A stretch of 25,475 nucleotides of DNA from a virus, in IMG/VR virus record IMGVR_UViG_3300042113_000285, positions 1-25,475 of that record; one strand, written 5' to 3'. The notes under the pieces were generated by a model that saw only the letters and a program-made list of their open reading frames with translations, was not told the DNA's origin and ran no database searches. Of the stretch, positions 22,844-25,475 are shown piece after piece. How positions within the stretch are numbered: position 1 is the stretch's first letter; every line of letters starts with the position of its first letter. The translations under genes were made by a program, and so were the position numbers.

Positions 22844-23700
22844 GTGATGTACCTTAATTGTAGTCCAGTGACGCGTTATAACGTGCTTGACTAGGCTAGC
22901 TGAACATAGGTCAAGTTTACCAGCAGAGGACTACAATTAGGTGCAAATAAATTCATAATTTTTTGGTTATGAGTGTTTTAAATTGTGGATGGCAACACCC
23001 CCATAAAAACACTAACTAAAACAAGAGTGAATCTGCCGTTACATAATAGAATATATATAGCTATACCCAAACCAAGGTGGCTATATTAGCATAGCATAAG
23101 TGCTGATGAAACAATGCAAGTATAGGATACTTATTATCTTACACCTAGGTTGGAAGACCTTGACAAAAAACTTAATAACTTCTCAAGTTGTTGAGAGCAC
23201 CAGTTCTTTGTAAAACTTATGTTAGTACCATTGGTAGCAAAATCTAACAGAGCTTATATCAAAGTTTAGGTGTAAAACACAAACCTTAGATGCTGGTGAG
23301 TTAAACCAGATAGTTATCCTTAAAGTAAGAATAGGGATAATGAATGTAGCGTTCTTACAAGTAGGTGTTTTCTACTTATCCAAGTATCTTCATATAAGGT
23401 TGCAAACTTTATGAAGCTCTATGAGTTATGTTTAAGTAAGTTTTGTCAGGTTGGATACTTCCTGGCATTAACAACCCATAGGTTGGCTAGTTAAATAGTA
23501 AAAACAAATAATCTTGACGAAGGTTATGCTACTATTTAATGAATAAGTACACAAGTTAAAACCCTCAGAGTTTAAATACTCATGGTGTGTACGTTAAACT
23601 ACTCTAAGTAGTTACTAATTTAACAAGGTGAATCTTACTACCGTTAAGTGTAAGAACAATTAAATCCCAACTGGCAAGTTGTAATAATGTGTAAAAAAAA

Positions 23701-23955
23701 ATGAAAACAAGTTTGATTTCAGATGTAATTACATTAATGTTTTTGTATAGGATTCTTTTTCAAAAGGGCATTACAGATGATGTTGATTTAATGAGATGTA
23801 ATATTCTTGCTATGGAAATAGCACGAAATGAGCACACTGTTGAATCTATTAAAAAAACATCGGCTTATTTGGGTTGTAACAATGATGTTCCAACGTCAGA
23901 TGAATTTCTACAAAGTTTACTTAATAAAAAAGAAGAAATAATAAAAAAACCTTAA
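23701..23955 (+). CDS. Small helical protein of unknown function (84 aa)
   Basis: The ATG at 23701 follows a run of A (AAAAAAAA), the usual start context in this genome, and lies 19 bases after the last hairpin of the large RNA, so RNA and gene may share a transcript. The protein is mainly helical and soluble: SDVITLMFLYRILFQKGI, then RCNILAMEIARNEHTVESIK, and a lysine-rich end. No motif or family is recognised. It starts a run of four tightly spaced small genes (two-base gap, then overlaps). Confidence 0.6.
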   Translation: MKTSLISDVITLMFLYRILFQKGITDDVDLMRCNILAMEIARNEHTVESIKKTSAYLGCNNDVPTSDEFLQSLLNKKEEIIKKP

Positions 23956-23957
23956 AG

Positions 23958-24140
23958 ATGAGATACATTATCACTCCGTTATACTATGCATCACTGCATG
24001 TATTACTATTCATTGTCTACACAATGCCTTGTTTATTGCTATTTGATTTGATTATGTCATTTGAATACAATGGACACAAAGCAGAATATTTTCATACTAA
24101 ACTCCAAAATCTTTTAGAAACAAAAATTCATAAACTATGA
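23958..24140 (+). CDS. Small membrane protein (60 aa)
   Basis: Residues about 6-34 (TPLYYASLHVLLFIVYTMPC and LLLFDLIMSF) form a strongly hydrophobic segment, long enough for one kinked or two short membrane helices, followed by a soluble charged tail of about 25 residues (NGHKAEYFHTKLQNLLETK). Its stop overlaps the next start by ATGA. It could be a holin-like or superinfection-exclusion protein, but nothing specific shows this. Confidence 0.6.
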   Translation: MRYIITPLYYASLHVLLFIVYTMPCLLLFDLIMSFEYNGHKAEYFHTKLQNLLETKIHKL

Positions 24141-24361
24141 ACGAAATTAAAAAATTGCCAATGCCTCTTCAGATAGTTGCATGGCCTATTATTGCAGGTT
24201 TGATGGTTATAAGCTGGGACTTATTTTTAGCTTTCACAATCTCTGCAATTACAAGCATTACCTTTTATGACATTATGGATTCTGTACCACTTTGGGTTAT
24301 GAATTTCTTTTTGTTTGTGGGCTGTTTAGTTGCTGTTGGTTCTTGGTTATGGGAAGAATAA
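24137..24361 (+). CDS. Small membrane protein (74 aa)
   Basis: Two or three hydrophobic segments span most of the protein: IVAWPIIAGLMVISWDLFLA with TISAITSITFY, then VPLWVMNFFLFVGCLVAVG near the end, with a short charged C-terminus. The N-terminus is short and positively charged (MNEIKK), suggesting it faces the cytoplasm. It overlaps both neighbours, so the cluster is translated together. Holin is possible from size and topology alone, but the amidase is far away on the other strand. Confidence 0.6.
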   Translation: MNEIKKLPMPLQIVAWPIIAGLMVISWDLFLAFTISAITSITFYDIMDSVPLWVMNFFLFVGCLVAVGSWLWEE

Positions 24362-24549
24362 AAACTTTTAGAACCGTGAAACTTCATCCTGTACAGTATG
24401 AAGCACAACATGATAAGACATTTATTAATGCTAATAATGTCAAGTGTATGCACTATAAAGGTTACTTTATAGAAAACTGCTCAACTAAAAAAGAAGCAGA
24501 ATCAAGAATAGATAGCTATAATAATCAAGAGTTACTTATTAATTTATAA
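24349..24549 (+). CDS. Small soluble protein (66 aa)
   Basis: The frame is open upstream to 24292, but ATG at 24349 (MGRIKTFRTVKLHPVQYEAQ) is preferred because it overlaps the previous gene by only 13 bases and avoids an out-of-frame hydrophobic stretch. The C-terminal part, MHYKGYFIENCSTKKEAESR followed by IDSY, resembles short phage proteins with a KGYxIxxxxxKxEAxxxIDxY pattern, perhaps a beta-hairpin plus helix. No function known. Confidence 0.55.
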   Translation: MGRIKTFRTVKLHPVQYEAQHDKTFINANNVKCMHYKGYFIENCSTKKEAESRIDSYNNQELLINL

Positions 24550-24559
24550 TTGAAAGTCT

Positions 24560-24710
24560 AAAATAACTACAGCGCATGAGGGGTGTTTACGAGATCTGAT
24601 CACTTATTGCACCTACATAGGCTTAAAACTTAAAAAAGGTTTTTATCTCATTTTGTTTGTGAGATATTTTAAGTTTTCAGGCCACTGAAACATAGCGCTG
24701 TAGTTTTTTT
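24560..24710 (+). ncRNA. Structured RNA or elaborate terminator (about 150 nt)
   Basis: An 11-bp perfect helix, AACTACAGCGC (24565-24575) with GCGCTGTAGTT (24695-24705), extended by A/T pairs beyond one mismatch, closes the element and leads straight into a T-run. Inside is a second perfect 11-bp helix (24625-24635 with 24667-24677), extended outward through GGC/GCC and inward by TATCTCA/TGAGATA (24644-24650, 24660-24666). A GGTG/CACC hairpin (24582-24585, 24610-24613) forms a third arm. The three-way layout with a terminator-like end fits a small independent RNA. No ORF fits here. The remaining bases of the gap, 24711-24747, are AT-rich without features. Confidence 0.65.
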
Positions 24711-24747
24711 AGACAATTTTTTTTAATCTTTAAGTTTTAAAAATCTT

Positions 24748-24990
24748 ATGAAAAGTTTTTTCTTTCCAATCCTATGCTCAGTCATTGGGATAATTCTTAC
24801 AACATTTTTAATTGTATGTTCAATTGCATATTCAATATTCCATACTTATTCAACATGGGATTTTGTTTTGTGGCTTACAATATTAGTGGTTGTTGATCTT
24901 ATTTTTGTTAGAATATTTATTCTCTGCAAAAGAGAATCTAAACTACAAAATGAAAAGTTGTTTAAATCTAATACTTTTAAAAGGTTTTAA
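24748..24990 (+). CDS. Small two-helix membrane protein (80 aa)
   Basis: Two hydrophobic stretches, FFFPILCSVIGIILTTFLIV (residues 4-23, continuing to about 31) and WDFVLWLTILVVVDLIFVRI (about 37-56), are followed by a basic soluble tail (CKRESKLQNEKLFKSNTFKR). The start follows an A/T-rich leader after the structured RNA. Two membrane helices and a positive tail are compatible with a class II holin, but also with many phage membrane proteins. Confidence 0.6.
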   Translation: MKSFFFPILCSVIGIILTTFLIVCSIAYSIFHTYSTWDFVLWLTILVVVDLIFVRIFILCKRESKLQNEKLFKSNTFKRF

Positions 24991-25003
24991 TTAAACAAAG
25001 CAT

Positions 25004-25114
25004 AGTCAGGTGGCGGAATTGGTAGACGCAGACCGCTGAAAGTTAAGTGGTTCAGAGTTGTTCGTCTGATTGCCTAAACGAGTAAACATACAGGTTCGAA
25101 TCCTGTCCTGACTA
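25004..25114 (+). tRNA. Atypical Leu-type tRNA gene, expanded anticodon and variable regions
   Basis: The acceptor stem AGTCAGG/CCTGACT (7 bp), D arm GCG-GAATTGGTAGA-CGC in the Leu style, and T arm ACAGG-TTCGAAT-CCTGT are all intact. CCA is not encoded. The length is about 110 nt against 85-87 for a normal tRNA-Leu. The five bases after position 26 (GACCG) do not pair with the expected partner. Instead GACCGCT can pair with AGTGGTT (25031-25037/25046-25052), or CTGAA with TTCAG (25036-25040/25051-25055), giving loops larger than seven. The loop contains GAA and TAA, so the anticodon is uncertain (TAA would suit Leu). A long variable arm lies near 25058-25085. Confidence 0.7.
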
Positions 25115-25160
25115 CTAAAATTTTATGTAAACAACTTAAACCAAATAAAAAACACACATT

Positions 25161-25475
25161 ATGGGCTTAGACATGTTCGCTTACAGATTAAAGGGTTTCA
25201 ACCCTTCATCTCCAGTTGATTTCGGCAACGAGGTTCAAGTTCTGAGAGAAAGTGAAGAAAATTCACAGGAACCAGAGGATTTCTTTTACTGGAGAAAACA
25301 CCCAAACCTCCACGGTTTGATGGAGCAAATTTACAGGGAAAAAGGAGGGAAGGAGGCAGCATTCAATTGTGTTCCTGTTCAACTTACCCAGGAAGATTTG
25401 GACCGAATTGCTGCCGTCATTATTGATGACGAACTTCCACTCACCGAAGGTTTCTTTTTTGGGGAATCAACGGAC
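25161..25475 (+). CDS. MGLDM-family phage protein, cut by window edge
   Basis: An ATG at 25161 opens 105 codons without a stop. The protein begins MGLDMFAYRLKGF, then YWRKHPNLHGLMEQIYREKG, FNCVPVQLTQEDL and a final LPLTEGFFFG. This matches a small protein common in phages and some bacteria (MGLDMxxY ... WRKxxxLHGWM ... NC-x-V-L-x-DL ... LPxTxGFFFG), often labelled phosphoglycerate kinase in databases without evidence. Its biochemical function is not known. The spacing of W, H, N-C and the GFFFG motif is fully kept. It lies just downstream of the tRNA-like gene and may start a new operon. Confidence 0.8.
   Translation, partial: MGLDMFAYRLKGFNPSSPVDFGNEVQVLRESEENSQEPEDFFYWRKHPNLHGLMEQIYREKGGKEAAFNCVPVQLTQEDLDRIAAVIIDDELPLTEGFFFGESTD

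Larger units (their letters stand above)
22434..23681 (+). ncRNA. Giant structured noncoding RNA (about 1.25 kb)
   Basis: No credible ORF exists over this stretch, yet perfect or near-perfect helices occur throughout. In order: 22434-22440/22445-22451 (7 bp, GTAA loop); 22465-22505 (about 17 bp); two repeat hairpins (22527-22545, 22752-22770); 22575-22582/22597-22604; 22797-22803/22820-22826; 22848-22866/22928-22945 (18 bp, one bulge); 22972-22979/23006-23013; 23139-23147/23267-23275 (9 bp, closing a multibranch domain); a pseudoknot at 23314-23358; 23359-23364/23372-23377; 23388-23416; 23444-23467; 23472-23485; 23491-23500/23530-23539 (10 bp, enclosing an 8-bp GACG-loop hairpin); 23547-23552/23587-23592; 23593-23624; 23668-23681. 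Wobble pairs noticed are G-U only when read on the plus strand. The role is unknown. Large ornate phage RNAs near tRNA genes (GOLLD, ROOL) are the closest analogy. Ends are approximate, and a 5' extension to about 22040 is possible. Confidence 0.75.

Noticed and set aside
23102-23108. CTGATGA, the first core box of a hammerhead ribozyme.
   Set aside because: No matching stem II followed by GAAA, and no stem III, within the expected distance.
22434-23681. Group I or group II intron as an explanation for the structured stretch.
   Set aside because: No flanking split gene, no recognisable group I core, no group II domain V, and no intron-encoded protein are seen.
1-25475. CRISPR array, insertion sequence or transposase.
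   Set aside because: No regularly spaced direct repeats and no transposase-like ORF were found.

Overview
The window looks like about a quarter of a tailed double-stranded DNA phage genome, most likely a crAss-like podovirus or a close relative infecting a Bacteroidota host. This is read from gene order and protein character, not from a search. The supporting signs are: a very long TerL (728 aa) and portal (915 aa) next to an acidic scaffold-like protein and a 539-aa capsid protein; an IHF/HU-like protein, a PD-(D/E)XK nuclease and an amidase just upstream of TerL; AT-rich DNA; A-rich ribosome-binding regions without a clear Shine-Dalgarno; and TAnnTTTG-like -7 boxes.

Minus-strand block (about 21,940 down to 1, read leftwards). 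A promoter-like box near 21,935 starts a tightly packed series of genes. First come small early-type proteins and an endolysin-type amidase. Next come a winged-helix-like protein, an HU/IHF-like protein, a zinc-ribbon protein and a PD-(D/E)XK nuclease, followed by two unknown proteins, a single-domain SET protein and a GroES-like co-chaperonin. Then comes the packaging and head module: TerL, portal, scaffold candidate and major capsid protein. Connector and tail candidates follow, then a run of cysteine-rich structural proteins, and finally two tail-fibre genes, the last cut by the window edge. Many junctions are ATGA or TAATG overlaps, so translation is probably coupled. Rho-independent-like hairpins divide the structural part into units (after the capsid gene, after the 414-aa structural gene, and between the two fibres).

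Divergent plus-strand block (about 22,040 to 25,475). A GC-richer leader and a GTG-initiated ORF (22,106-22,444) are followed by about 1.25 kb without a credible ORF. That stretch is packed with hairpins, long-range helices, a probable pseudoknot and internally repeated motifs whose stems covary. Every wobble pair I found favours the plus-strand transcript. I read it as a giant structured noncoding RNA, comparable in style to the phage-associated GOLLD and ROOL classes; I cannot assign it to either. It is followed by five very small genes (three encoding membrane proteins), a second structured RNA of about 150 nt that ends like a terminator, an abnormally long Leu-type tRNA gene, and the start of a MGLDM-type phage protein.

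How it fits together: the minus-strand block makes and packages virions, with the phage GroES probably assisting host GroEL in folding capsid protein. The plus-strand block looks like an RNA-rich accessory or early region. The two most notable items are the giant RNA and the phage SET-domain protein encoded near an HU-like DNA-binding protein.
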